This document shows positions 1 through 8,107 of a stretch of DNA of 64,000 nucleotides, piece by piece. Both the position numbers and the translations under genes were made by a program. Origin of the DNA: Janthinobacterium sp051380875 (lineage in GTDB: Bacteria; Pseudomonadota; Gammaproteobacteria; Burkholderiales; Burkholderiaceae_D); NCBI RefSeq assembly GCF_051380875.1, contig NZ_JBNYXW010000008.1:219857-283856 (forward strand), in the 5' to 3' direction. Position 1 is the stretch's first letter; every line of letters begins with the position of its first letter. Below the pieces are notes generated by a model. The model was not told the DNA's origin and made no database searches. It saw only the letters and a list, made by a program, of their open reading frames with translations.

Positions 1-120
1 GTCCAACACCAGTTGCTTGACGTCCGTCAAGGTGATGTAGGAACTGGTTTGCGTGTCATACAGACGGCGGTTTGGATACTTTTTAATCAGGCGGTCACTA
101 TTTTTTTTTGCACTACTCAT
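1..120 (-). CDS. phaR: Polyhydroxyalkanoate synthesis repressor PhaR, N-terminal part (runs off the window)
   Basis: Only the first 40 codons lie in the window; the rest is beyond base 1. The ATG is at 120 on the minus strand. The peptide begins MSSAKKNSDRLIKKYPNRRL and continues with YDT and SYITL, the hallmark N-terminal DNA-binding module of the PhaR family. PhaR proteins repress phasin and their own genes and respond to polyhydroxybutyrate granules. The gene lies downstream of phaC on the same strand, behind a strong stem-loop, so it probably has its own promoter in the 171-bp gap. The family call rests on this N-terminus alone. Confidence 0.85.
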   Translation of the reverse strand, partial: MSSAKKNSDRLIKKYPNRRLYDTQTSSYITLTDVKQLVLD

Positions 121-211
121 CACAAGTTCCACTTATTGCGCCGCAGCGCATACTGAGTTAATCCGAAAAAAAAGCGAACGTGGGTCCGCTTTCGCACCTG
201 CCTACTTTTTC

Positions 212-240
212 ATTATAGAGTGGAAAACGGCTCCATTACA
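212..240 (-). promoter_or_regulatory. Candidate sigma-70 promoter for phaR
   Basis: On the minus strand a perfect TATAAT -10 (plus positions 212-217) is preceded 17 bases upstream by a weak -35 (TGTAAT, 235-240). It lies between the phaC terminator and the phaR start, leaving a leader of roughly 85 nt. The -35 is poor, so this is tentative. Confidence 0.4.
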
Positions 241-291
241 CATCCGGGGCGAAGATTCCCACATTTATTGCAACGCAACTAAAAGTAGATT

Positions 292-327
292 CCTGACAAG
301 ACCGGAGATCACTCCAGTCTTGTCAGG
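292..327 (-). terminator. Stem-loop terminator downstream of phaC
   Basis: CCTGACAAGAC (292-302) pairs perfectly with GTCTTGTCAGG (317-327). The loop itself forms a further GGAG/CTCC pair around ATCA after one mismatch. It begins 18 bp past the phaC stop in the direction of transcription and is followed by a moderately U-rich tract, so intrinsic termination of phaC before phaR is likely. Confidence 0.65.
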
Positions 328-344
328 CAATGCGGCTTGCGCCC

Positions 345-2081
345 TTAATCTGCCCTGACTTTAACATACCGCCCCGGCGCCGGCTCGATAGCAGCATGGC
401 GTTTGTTGCCCGGCTTGCCCGGTGCCTTGGCCTCGGCGCCGCCATGTTCGGCCAAAAACGCCGCCCATTCGGACCACCAGCTGCCCACATGCTCGGTTGC
501 GCCTTCCATCCATTGTTCGGCGCTTTGCGGCCTGGCCTTGGCCGTGCGTGGCTGGTCATTACTCCAGTAACTGCGCTTTTTCTTCGATGCCGGATTGATC
601 ACGCCGGCAATATGGCCCGAGGCGCCCAGGATGAAGCGGTTGGCTGCCGGTTTTTTCGGGTTCAGCAGGGCCGTGCTGGCGTACGCCGCGCCCCAGGGCA
701 CGATATGGTCTTCGCGCGAGCCATAGATGAAGGCCGGCGCGTCAATACTGCTGAGGTCCACTTTTTCGCCGGCCACCGTCAGCTTGCCCGGTACTTTCAG
801 GCTGTTTTCCAGATACGTGTTGCGCAGATACCAGCAAAACATGGGGCCCGGCAAGCCGGTGCCGTCGCTATTCCAGTACAGCAAGTCAAACGCGGCCGGC
901 TCCTTGCCCTTCAGGTAGTTCGACTGCACGTAATTCCACACCAGGTCGTTCGGGCGCAGGCTGGAGAACGTGCTGCCCAGGTCGCGCCCCGACATCAGGC
1001 CGCCCTTGGCCAGCGCTTGCTCGCGCAGCGCCACTTGCTGTTCGTCAATAAAGACATCGAGCGCGCCCGTGTCGCAAAAATCGAGGAAAGTGGTCAACAG
1101 GGTCAGGCTGGCGGCCGGATTCTCGCCGCGCGCCTTGAGCACGGCCAGCGCGGTGGAAACAATCGTGCCACCCACGCAAAAACCGAACATGTTCAGCTTG
1201 TCCTGGCCGGAAATGTCTTGCACCACCTTGATGGCCGCAATCACGCCTTGCTCGACGTAATCGTCCCACGTCACGTGCTGCATGCTCAGGTCCGGATTGC
1301 GCCACGACATCAGGAACACGGTATTGCCCTGCTCCACCGCGTAGCGCACCAGCGAGTTTTCCGGCTGCAAGTCAAGGATATAGAATTTATTGATGCATGG
1401 CGGCACCATCAACAGGGGCCGCTGGTGTACCGTGGACGTCGTCGGCGTGTACTGGATCAGCTGGAACAGCGCGTTTTCAAACACCACCGTGCCGGGCGTA
1501 GTGGCCACGTTGCGGCCCACTTCGAAGGCCGATTCGTCGGACTGCGAGATGCGCCCCTTCTGCATGTCGGCCAGCATATTGTTCAAGCCCTTGGCCAGGC
1601 TCTCGCCCTTGGTCTCGATCAGGGTTTGCTGCGCGTCGGGATTGGTGGCCAGGAAGTTGGCGGGCGACATGGCGTCGACGATTTGCTGCACGGCAAAGGC
1701 AATCTTTTGCTTCTGGTGCGGCGTCGCTTCCACGGCATCGGCCATGGCGGTGAGAAATTCGGCATTCAGCAGATAGCTGGCGGCATTGAAGGCCGACAAG
1801 GGGCTTGCCTGCCAGGCGGGCGCGGCAAAGCGGCGGTCTTTCAGCTCGGGCGCCTTGCCGGCCATGAACTCGGCCCACAGGCCCGTCAGTTTGGCCATGT
1901 AGGCATTTTTCAGCTGCTCGACCGCTTCCGGCTTGATGCTGGCGCCCGCATCCTGCAAAATACCGGCAAGCGGATTGCTTGGCTGCTGCGGTACCATGTT
2001 GAACCATGTCTTCCACTGCTCGGGATTGCTGATCTGCGCCATCCATTCTTTGGTCATCGTTTGAGGATCGGGCATATTCAT
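345..2081 (-). CDS. phaC: Class I poly(3-hydroxyalkanoate) synthase PhaC
   Basis: A 578-residue protein that polymerises (R)-3-hydroxyacyl-CoA, usually 3-hydroxybutyryl-CoA, into cytoplasmic storage granules. The alpha/beta-hydrolase domain carries the synthase lipase-like box FGFCVGG with nucleophile Cys302, the catalytic Asp458 in SREDH and the general base His490 in GASGH. The N-terminal region (about 1-200) is the poorly conserved substrate and dimerisation part. Length fits class I enzymes, which work without PhaE or PhaR subunits. phaR follows on the same strand; phaA and phaB are not in the window. The start at 2081 gives the usual N-terminus, though a second in-frame ATG two codons later is possible. 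Confidence 0.95.
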   Translation of the reverse strand: MNMPDPQTMTKEWMAQISNPEQWKTWFNMVPQQPSNPLAGILQDAGASIKPEAVEQLKNAYMAKLTGLWAEFMAGKAPELKDRRFAAPAWQASPLSAFNAASYLLNAEFLTAMADAVEATPHQKQKIAFAVQQIVDAMSPANFLATNPDAQQTLIETKGESLAKGLNNMLADMQKGRISQSDESAFEVGRNVATTPGTVVFENALFQLIQYTPTTSTVHQRPLLMVPPCINKFYILDLQPENSLVRYAVEQGNTVFLMSWRNPDLSMQHVTWDDYVEQGVIAAIKVVQDISGQDKLNMFGFCVGGTIVSTALAVLKARGENPAASLTLLTTFLDFCDTGALDVFIDEQQVALREQALAKGGLMSGRDLGSTFSSLRPNDLVWNYVQSNYLKGKEPAAFDLLYWNSDGTGLPGPMFCWYLRNTYLENSLKVPGKLTVAGEKVDLSSIDAPAFIYGSREDHIVPWGAAYASTALLNPKKPAANRFILGASGHIAGVINPASKKKRSYWSNDQPRTAKARPQSAEQWMEGATEHVGSWWSEWAAFLAEHGGAEAKAPGKPGNKRHAAIEPAPGRYVKVRAD

Positions 2082-2177
2082 AGATGTGTAAGTCCATTCA
2101 AGAATTAAAAAGCAGTCAAAAATAAATAGTCACTACCGGGCCACCTGCATGCAAACTCTTACTGACTGCCATTACTG

Positions 2178-2405
2178 ATGATGCTCATGACCGCTGTTGC
2201 CTGGATTTATGTCGTCGGCCTCATGGCGCTGACGGAACCGTCCATCGTCGCCGGGGTGATGACCTTCGCGCTGTACTGCGTCATCCCGCTGTCCATCCTA
2301 TTCTATCTGACGGGCTCACGGCGACGCAAACGCAAGGCTGAGCGCATCGCCGCACGCAAGGCTAGCACGCTGGCCTCAGCAGACGATAAAACGGCAGACA
2401 CATAA
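2178..2405 (+). CDS. Small two-helix inner-membrane protein of unknown function
   Basis: A 75-residue protein with two hydrophobic segments (about residues 4-21 and 23-46), then a strongly basic RRRKRKAERIAARK stretch and a short polar tail. By the positive-inside rule the tail would be cytoplasmic. I do not recognise a named family. It is encoded divergently from phaC and convergently with pgeF. No strong ribosome-binding site separates the alternative ATGs at 2178, 2181 and 2187; the last would give a 72-residue protein. The reading frame looks genuinely coding because of its membrane pattern and basic tail. Confidence 0.6.
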   Translation: MMLMTAVAWIYVVGLMALTEPSIVAGVMTFALYCVIPLSILFYLTGSRRRKRKAERIAARKASTLASADDKTADT

Positions 2406-2421
2406 GTGCCTGCCGTGCAGT

Positions 2422-3207
2422 TTATTTGCGCCAGATCAAACTGGCCTGTCTTCCCGTGATGCCATCGCGCCGGTACGAGTAAAATTGCGCCGCATCGCTG
2501 ACGGTGCAGTATTGCCCGCCCGCCACTTGCGCCACGCCATCGCGCAGGAGCATGGTGCGCGCCAGCGCGTAAATGTCGGCCAGGTATTTTCCCGGCTTGC
2601 CATCGATGGCGGCAAACGCGGCGCTCAGCACTTGCCGCTCGGTATCGTCGCGCGCGCCGTCGCGAAATGCCTGCAGCACATCCTGCCCTACCTCAAATTG
2701 CTGCGGGCCAATCGCTGGCCCCAGCCAGGCAAGAATCTGCGTCGCCCCCTGCGCGCGCATGGCTTCCACCGTGCGCTGCAAGACGCCATTGGCCAGGCCG
2801 CGCCAGCCCGCATGGGCCGCGCCCACCACCAAGCCGTCATGCGAACAAAATAGTACAGGCAGGCAATCGGCCGTCATCACCACGCACACGGCGCCCGCCT
2901 GCGTGGCGATACTGGCATCGGCGTCCGGCACGCAGCCGTCCAGGCTGGCGGCATCGGCGACGGCCACACCGTGCACCTGCGACAGCCAGGCTGGTTCGAC
3001 CGGCAAGAGCGCCGTCAGGCGCGCGCGGTTGGCGGCCACGTGCGCGGGCTCGTCGCCCACATGCACACCCAGGTTCAAGCCACCGCCGCCCTGCCCGTCA
3101 GCGTAAGGGCCCAGGCTGACGCCGCCCGTGCGCACGCTGGCAAGCGCACCCACGTTGGCGGGCAAGCCGGGCCAGTGCGGCACGATGCAAGGCAGGGCTG
3201 CGGCCAT
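2422..3207 (-). CDS. pgeF: Peptidoglycan editing factor PgeF (YfiH/laccase-domain family)
   Basis: A 261-residue cytoplasmic protein of the YfiH family (DUF152, multicopper polyphenol oxidase-like fold). Known members hydrolyse misincorporated residues from peptidoglycan precursors; others have been reported as purine nucleoside phosphorylases. The zinc-site residues are visible: His79 in LSQVHG, Cys115 in MTADCLP and His132 in AAHAGWRG. Its ATG overlaps the rluD stop codon by one base (TGATG), so the pair is translationally coupled, an arrangement common in proteobacteria. Confidence 0.92.
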   Translation of the reverse strand: MAAALPCIVPHWPGLPANVGALASVRTGGVSLGPYADGQGGGGLNLGVHVGDEPAHVAANRARLTALLPVEPAWLSQVHGVAVADAASLDGCVPDADASIATQAGAVCVVMTADCLPVLFCSHDGLVVGAAHAGWRGLANGVLQRTVEAMRAQGATQILAWLGPAIGPQQFEVGQDVLQAFRDGARDDTERQVLSAAFAAIDGKPGKYLADIYALARTMLLRDGVAQVAGGQYCTVSDAAQFYSYRRDGITGRQASLIWRK

Positions 3208-4256
3208 CAGACCTGTTCCGGCTCGGCAATGCCGGCCTTGGCGATGAGTTCAGCGAAATCATCGGCCAGCGGCACTATCCATTCACACGCTTCAAGCGTG
3301 CCTGGATGCACCAGGCCCAGGCGGCGCGCCTGCAGCGCCTGGCGCGAGAAGATGGACACCAGGTGCTGCTTGCCGTAGACGGCGTCGCCCACCAGCGCAA
3401 AACCCAGGTGCTGCATGTGCACGCGGATCTGGTGCGTGCGGCCTGTTTCCAGGCGGCATTGCATCAGGCTCACGGGACGGCGGTCGAGTTCGCCGCTGCT
3501 GATCAATTCATAGTGCGTGATGGCCGGCTTGGCAGAGAAATTCTCCGACACGGCCATCTTGACCCGGTCGCGCGGGTGGCGCGCAATGGAGGCGTCGATG
3601 GTGCCGGCCGTTTTCGGCGTGCCCCACACCAGCGCGAAATACTCGCGCTTGACGGTGCGCGCCTGCAACTGGCGCACCAGATCCGTTTGCGACGCGAGCG
3701 TCTTGCCGACCACCATCAGGCCGCTGGTATCCTTGTCCAGGCGGTGCACGATGCCGGCGCGCGGCACGCCCGCCAGTTGCGGGCAATGGTGCAGCAGGCC
3801 GTTGAGCAGGGTGCCCGACCAGTTGCCGGGGCCCGGATGCACGACCAGGCCTGCCGGTTTGTTGATCACGATGATATGGTCATCTTCGTGCACGATGTTC
3901 AATTCCATCGCTTCCGGCTTAAAAGCCTCGTCTTCCGGCGCGCTTTGCGGCAGAATGACGATCTTCTCATCGCCATAGGCGGTCATGTTGCGTTTGGCAA
4001 CTTTTCCGTCCACGGTCACGAAACCGGCTTCCAGCCACAATTGCAAGCGGCTGCGCGAGTATTCCGGCACCAGCTTGGAGATGACTTTATCGAGGCGGTG
4101 GCCGCAGGCGTCCGGCGTCAGTTCCAATGTAATCGGGGGCATTTCCTCGAAGACGTCGTCGGCGGCTAAATCGCCGTCAAACGCATCTTCGGCGCCATGA
4201 TCAGAAAGGGAGTCAAACGCGGGGTCAGCCAAATTAGGCTTCGGAGTTAATATCAC
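3207..4256 (-). CDS. rluD: 23S rRNA pseudouridine(1911/1915/1917) synthase RluD
   Basis: A 349-residue RluA-family pseudouridine synthase that modifies helix 69 of 23S rRNA. An S4 RNA-binding domain (about residues 51-105) precedes the catalytic domain, which contains the signature HRLDKDTSG with catalytic Asp174. An N-terminal acidic extension of about 45 residues precedes S4 and is longer than in E. coli RluD. It is transcribed divergently from bamD and coupled to pgeF. rluD next to bamD and pgeF is a conserved arrangement in many proteobacteria. Confidence 0.93.
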   Translation of the reverse strand: MILTPKPNLADPAFDSLSDHGAEDAFDGDLAADDVFEEMPPITLELTPDACGHRLDKVISKLVPEYSRSRLQLWLEAGFVTVDGKVAKRNMTAYGDEKIVILPQSAPEDEAFKPEAMELNIVHEDDHIIVINKPAGLVVHPGPGNWSGTLLNGLLHHCPQLAGVPRAGIVHRLDKDTSGLMVVGKTLASQTDLVRQLQARTVKREYFALVWGTPKTAGTIDASIARHPRDRVKMAVSENFSAKPAITHYELISSGELDRRPVSLMQCRLETGRTHQIRVHMQHLGFALVGDAVYGKQHLVSIFSRQALQARRLGLVHPGTLEACEWIVPLADDFAELIAKAGIAEPEQV

Positions 4257-4277
4257 AGCATTCCCATCGGCTATAAT
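4247..4277 (+). promoter_or_regulatory. Candidate promoter for bamD
   Basis: A perfect TATAAT (4272-4277) lies 45 bp upstream of the bamD ATG in the rluD-bamD divergent gap. The best -35 match is TTAATA (4247-4252) with a 19-bp spacer, so the -35 is weak. Confidence 0.4.
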
Positions 4278-4321
4278 CAGCCTATTGTAAAATCTTGGTT
4301 AAAACCTTCTTGCAAAACGTC

Positions 4322-5125
4322 ATGCAAAAAAAATTATCGTTGGTAGTCGCTTCAGTCGTTCTGCTCGGCATGTCCGCTTGCAGCTTGTTGCCTGAAAAAG
4401 TGGATGAGACCAAAAACTGGTCCGTTACGAAATTATACTCGGAGGCGCGTGATGAAATGGCCGGGCAGCACTATGAAGCTGCAATCGGCCTGTTCCAGAA
4501 GCTGGAGGCTAACTATCCTTTCGGCAACTATGCTCTGCAAGCGCAGATGGAGATCGCTTACGCGTATTATAAGGCGGGAGACCAGGCTCAGGCATTGGCC
4601 GCCGTCGAACGCTTCATCAAGTTGCATCCAAACCACGCCAATGTAGACTATATGTACTACTTGCGGGGCCTGATCAGCTTTAACGACCAGATCAGCTTCC
4701 TGAACTTCCTGTATGAGCAAGATCCAACCGAGCGCGATCCGAAAGCCACGCGCGAAGCGTTTGCGGCGTTCAAGCAACTGGTCGACAAGTTCCCGAACAG
4801 CAAGTATACGCCCGACTCGCTTGCCCGCATGAACTACCTGATCGATGCGATGGCGAAATACGAAGTGCACGTGGCGCGCTATTACTACCGCCGTGGCGCC
4901 TACCTGGCCGCCGCCAACCGCGCGCAAACGACGGTGAGCGACTTTGCCGCCTCGCCGGCGATCGAGGAAGCGCTGTTCATCATGTACCGCTCGTACGACA
5001 AGCTGGGCTTGACCGACCTGCGCGACGACACCTTGCGCGTGCTGAGCAAGAACTACCCGAACACGGCATTCCTCAGCCCGGAAGGGGTGAACAAGGAACG
5101 CAAGTGGTGGAAATTCTGGCAGTAA
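4322..5125 (+). CDS. bamD: Outer-membrane protein assembly factor BamD (lipoprotein)
   Basis: A 267-residue lipoprotein of the BAM complex, which folds beta-barrel proteins into the outer membrane; BamD binds BamA and recognises substrate beta-signals. The signal peptide ends in a lipobox, GMSAC, with lipidated Cys20. Five TPR-like repeats follow, starting at LYSEARDEMAGQHYEAAI and including LPRGLISF-type helices and FPNSKYTPDS. I chose the ATG at 4322 because it gives a compact lipoprotein signal; the in-frame TTG at 4295 would add nine residues in front of it. The gene ends at a strong bidirectional terminator. Confidence 0.93.
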   Translation: MQKKLSLVVASVVLLGMSACSLLPEKVDETKNWSVTKLYSEARDEMAGQHYEAAIGLFQKLEANYPFGNYALQAQMEIAYAYYKAGDQAQALAAVERFIKLHPNHANVDYMYYLRGLISFNDQISFLNFLYEQDPTERDPKATREAFAAFKQLVDKFPNSKYTPDSLARMNYLIDAMAKYEVHVARYYYRRGAYLAAANRAQTTVSDFAASPAIEEALFIMYRSYDKLGLTDLRDDTLRVLSKNYPNTAFLSPEGVNKERKWWKFWQ

Positions 5126-5147
5126 TCGGCAACAAGCAAGCTGCAAT

Positions 5148-5174
5148 AAAAAACCGGGCTAGCCCGGTTTTTTT
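5148..5174. terminator. Bidirectional intrinsic terminator between bamD and yaaA
   Basis: AAAAAACCGGGCT directly abuts AGCCCGGTTTTTT, forming a perfect palindrome with A- and T-runs on either side. It serves bamD on the plus strand and the convergent yaaA on the minus strand. Confidence 0.9.
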
Positions 5175-5189
5175 CTACTTGTTTTCTAC

Positions 5190-5960
5190 TTATTCACCCA
5201 CCTTGCGCCGGAATACCCAGCTCTTGTCATTCGACGCCTCCGGCACATACGCGTAGCCATCGACGTCAAAATGCTTCAATTGCTGCGGATCGCGGATATG
5301 ATTGACGGCGGCGTAGCGGGCCAGCATGCCGCGCGCACGCTTGGCGTAGAACGAGATGATTTTATACTTGCCGTTCTTCCAGTCCTCGAACACGGGCGCG
5401 ATGACGGGCACGTCCAGCTGGCGCGGCTTGACGGACTTGAAATATTCTTCGGAAGCAAGATTGACCAGCACCTTGGCGCCCTGCTCTTTGGCCGTACGGT
5501 TCAGGCCGTTGGTGATGGTGTCGCCCCAGAATGCATATAAATCCTTGCCGCGCGCCGTCGACAGGCGCGTGCCCATTTCCAGGCGGTGCGGGTGGATCAG
5601 GTCCAGCGGACGCAGCAAGCCGTACAATCCCGACAGGATGCGCACCTGCGACTGGGCATAATCAAGCTGGGCCGGCTGCAGGCTGCGCGCTTCAAAACCC
5701 GCGTACACGTCGCCATTGAAGGCCATGATAGCTTGGCGCGCGTCATCGAGCTGGGGTGTCCAGGAAGCGTAGCGGGCCACGTTGAGGGCGGACAAGGCAT
5801 CGGAAATGCCCATCAGGCTGCCCACCTCGGCTGGCGAAAACTGGCGCATGCGCTCGATGAGCTGGGCGGAATGGTCGAGAAAATCGGGGGTGCTGTGCAA
5901 CGCGGTTGTTGGCGGCGTCTCCAGGTCGAGACTCTTGGCGGGCGAAAGCACGATCAACAT
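5190..5960 (-). CDS. yaaA: Peroxide stress resistance protein YaaA
   Basis: A 256-residue member of the YaaA (DUF328/UPF0246) family. In E. coli the protein is induced by OxyR and lowers free intracellular iron during hydrogen peroxide stress; its fold is DNA-binding-like. The N-terminus MLIVLSPAKSLDLETP and the internal FNGDVYAG and LSGLYGLLRPLDLI blocks are diagnostic. It shares a 30-bp divergent gap with the PIN-domain gene at 5991 and ends against the bamD terminator. Confidence 0.93.
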   Translation of the reverse strand: MLIVLSPAKSLDLETPPTTALHSTPDFLDHSAQLIERMRQFSPAEVGSLMGISDALSALNVARYASWTPQLDDARQAIMAFNGDVYAGFEARSLQPAQLDYAQSQVRILSGLYGLLRPLDLIHPHRLEMGTRLSTARGKDLYAFWGDTITNGLNRTAKEQGAKVLVNLASEEYFKSVKPRQLDVPVIAPVFEDWKNGKYKIISFYAKRARGMLARYAAVNHIRDPQQLKHFDVDGYAYVPEASNDKSWVFRRKVGE

Positions 5961-5990
5961 AAATTATCACTACAGAATAGAATTGCCGAC

Positions 5991-6425
5991 ATGATACCTG
6001 CTCCACAAAAACTCGTCCTCGACACCAACGTTTGCCTCGACCTCTTCGTCTTCAACGACCCGCGCTGGGCGCCCCTGCTGGCGGCCATGGAAAGCGGCGC
6101 CGTACACGCCATCACGCGCGAAGATTGCCGCGCGGAATATCTTGTCGTGCTGCACTACAAGCATCTGCCGCTCGATGAAGCCAGCCGGGCCGTGGCTGCC
6201 GCCCGTTTCAACGCGCACATCACGGTAGTGGCGCCCCCCGTGTCCGGCGTGCGCCTGCCCGTCTGCACGGACAAGGATGACCAGAAATTCCTCGAACTGG
6301 CGCGCGACGCCAATGCCGACATCCTCATCACCAAGGACAAGGCCCTGCTGAAACTGGCCCGCAAGACGGCCAAGGCCGGCATGTTCAAGATCATGCTGCC
6401 AGAAGGCTGGACGCTGGCAAGCTGA
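5991..6425 (+). CDS. PIN-domain protein, putative toxin-type ribonuclease
   Basis: A 144-residue protein covering a single PIN domain of the COG1569 type (putative toxin-antitoxin toxin component). The domain begins LVLDTNVCLDLF with metal-ligand Asp11 and ends ILITKDKALLKLARK, matching the conserved acidic pattern of PIN nucleases. The longer open frame begins at 5586 inside the antisense of yaaA; I take ATG 5991 because the PIN fold starts immediately after it. No antitoxin gene is adjacent, so a housekeeping or orphan role is equally possible. It is the last ordinary chromosomal gene before the IS4 element. Confidence 0.8.
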   Translation: MIPAPQKLVLDTNVCLDLFVFNDPRWAPLLAAMESGAVHAITREDCRAEYLVVLHYKHLPLDEASRAVAAARFNAHITVVAPPVSGVRLPVCTDKDDQKFLELARDANADILITKDKALLKLARKTAKAGMFKIMLPEGWTLAS

Positions 6426-6448
6426 GCCGGCCAGGCTCACACGCAAGG

Positions 6449-7862
6449 CAATCCACCCAAGTTAAGACATTTCAGCAATTTTTCTGACTCATGGCCTTAT
6501 GCGGTTTTCGGCCTGGAGTTCGTGGTTTTGAGAGATTTTCGCGATGGCGGTAGGTCCGGCCGCCAATCAAGTCGAGCATTGCCCGCAGTAGCTTGCCGAC
6601 CTTTCTGCCGATCCTTCGGCCAAGCAGAAGAATGGGCATCAAGGGCTTGAGCGCGGTGTGGGCGTAGGCATGATTGACGCGTTGACTGTCAGGCAGATCG
6701 GCGTCGGCATGTGCGGTCAGGGCGACGAGGGCTTGCAGGTTGTCACAGACGATTTTAGCGGCGACGTCCTGCGCCACGGCCTGCTGGGTCAGTCCGGTGA
6801 CGTGCTCCAGATTGAGCCGGTGCTTGAGCCGCTTGAACGCCTCTTCGATGCCCCAGCGCTTGTGGTACAGCTCGGCGAAGCAGTCGGCCGGGTAGAGTTC
6901 CTCGTCGAACAGGTTGGTCATCAGCACACGCTGCTCGCCGCTGGGCGAGACGTTGCGCACCAGGCGCACGCGCTGCGGTTTGCGCGGGCACTCGTAGTCG
7001 AGCGCGTCTCGCTTGTTCGGCGCGGGCAGCATGACGACCTGCTCAAGCGCGTCCGAGCGCATGAACGTGCGTACGCAGGCAAAGCCGCTGGCATTGTCGA
7101 CGCGCATGCAGAACTTGATGGCGCGGTCGTTGAGCACGGCGACCAGCCAGCGGCAGGGATAGCCACGGTCGAGCAGCAGCAGGTCGTCCGGGGAAAGCCG
7201 GTCCAGGTGTTCGAACAGGAACTGGCGCTCGCCGCGTTCGTGGACGTTGTGCAGAGAGGCAGCGAGCATCAGGTCAGGCCCCGGCAAGAACAGGCCGAAC
7301 AGGATTTGATCGGCCAGAGCGGCGCGCTTAACATGGCTGGCCCGCAGACCGAAACGCACCGTCGAGGCGTCGGCGGCGACCAAGCGTAGCCCGCGCCAGC
7401 GCGGCACAAACCTGTCCTTCTCGGCGCGCGCGATGAGCCAGTCGTTGAGGCCCGGAATGGCGCTCAGGGATAGCTTGGCACGCGCTTGGGCGAACGCCTG
7501 CTCGGACACCTCGTGGACCAGTTGGGCTTGTTGGCGAAGATGGGCGAAGAAGGTGTCCAGTTCGGCCTGGATGCTCATCCGCATGCCGGTCAGCATGATG
7601 GCGACCAGCATCGCCAGGGGCAGCTTGCGGCAGCGCGAGAATGCGGTCGGATGATCGGCGTGGCGAGCGTCGAGGAGAAATTCTGGCGAGCATAATCGGG
7701 CGGCGAAATCTTGAAACAGCGTGGTCAGAACGGACATGGCAGCCAGTGGAAATAAAAATCCACACTGCCCGCCGCGATTTTAATTCGATGTCAAGTGTAT
7801 TTATATTAATGTTGAAAATAAATTACTTAAACGCACACCAATCCCTTAACTTGGGTGGATTG
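6449..7862 (-). mobile_element. IS4-family insertion sequence, complete
   Basis: A 1.4-kb element bounded by perfect 18-bp inverted repeats, CAATCCACCCAAGTTAAG at 6449-6466 and its complement at 7845-7862. One transposase gene is inside. No matching target-site duplication is visible next to the repeats, so flanking DNA was probably rearranged after insertion. About 107 bp of A+T-rich sequence lies between the transposase start and the right repeat. Confidence 0.85.
6472..7737 (-). CDS. IS4-family DDE transposase
   Basis: A 421-residue transposase with all catalytic landmarks: Asp123 in VAADAST, Asp190 in LLLDRGYP, and the Y-x2-R-x3-E-x6-K signature of the IS4 family (Tyr291, Arg294, Glu298, Lys305 in YHKRWGIEEAFKRLK). 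The N-terminal part (about 1-100) is the DUF4372-like DNA-binding region and the C-terminus is very basic. It is full length with no frameshift, so the element may still be active. It sits inside the 18-bp inverted repeats. Confidence 0.92.
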   Translation of the reverse strand: MSVLTTLFQDFAARLCSPEFLLDARHADHPTAFSRCRKLPLAMLVAIMLTGMRMSIQAELDTFFAHLRQQAQLVHEVSEQAFAQARAKLSLSAIPGLNDWLIARAEKDRFVPRWRGLRLVAADASTVRFGLRASHVKRAALADQILFGLFLPGPDLMLAASLHNVHERGERQFLFEHLDRLSPDDLLLLDRGYPCRWLVAVLNDRAIKFCMRVDNASGFACVRTFMRSDALEQVVMLPAPNKRDALDYECPRKPQRVRLVRNVSPSGEQRVLMTNLFDEELYPADCFAELYHKRWGIEEAFKRLKHRLNLEHVTGLTQQAVAQDVAAKIVCDNLQALVALTAHADADLPDSQRVNHAYAHTALKPLMPILLLGRRIGRKVGKLLRAMLDLIGGRTYRHRENLSKPRTPGRKPHKAMSQKNC

Positions 7863-7953
7863 ATGCGCATACAGGCAAGACCGCGCTACGTCGGATAACG
7901 CGCAGATCAAGTCGATTGATTCGAACTTAGTGCCTTAGCCGCTGGGCGCAATC

Positions 7954-7983
7954 TTGAGCGGGCGCACTGAAATTTTTTATAAT
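7954..7983 (+). promoter_or_regulatory. Candidate promoter of the Thoeris operon
   Basis: TTGAGC (7954-7959) and a perfect TATAAT (7978-7983) are separated by 18 bp, in an A+T-rich stretch 125 bp upstream of the thsA start. The rest of the gap after the IS4 right repeat (7863-8107) holds no gene I can support. Confidence 0.45.
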
Positions 7984-8107
7984 TATCAAAAAACATTTAT
8001 ATTTTCTGATTTTTATTGTGCAACTTTGCTTGCGGAGAGTTATCATTCTAAGGGAACTGTACATCAGTTCGCCAGTGCAACCTCACACCATCACGCAAAG
8101 GCTAAAC

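Noticed and set aside
330..2108. 592-codon open frame on the plus strand
   Set aside because: It is the complement of phaC. Its product is His/Arg-rich without domain features, as expected for antisense of a GC-rich gene.
6440..7872. Target-site duplication of the IS4 element
   Set aside because: Bases just outside the two 18-bp repeats do not match at 9-13 bp, so no duplication can be claimed.
8018..8107. Earlier start for thsA at 8018
   Set aside because: It adds about 30 residues that overlap the promoter-like region; 8108 has a good ribosome-binding site and matches the known ThsA length.
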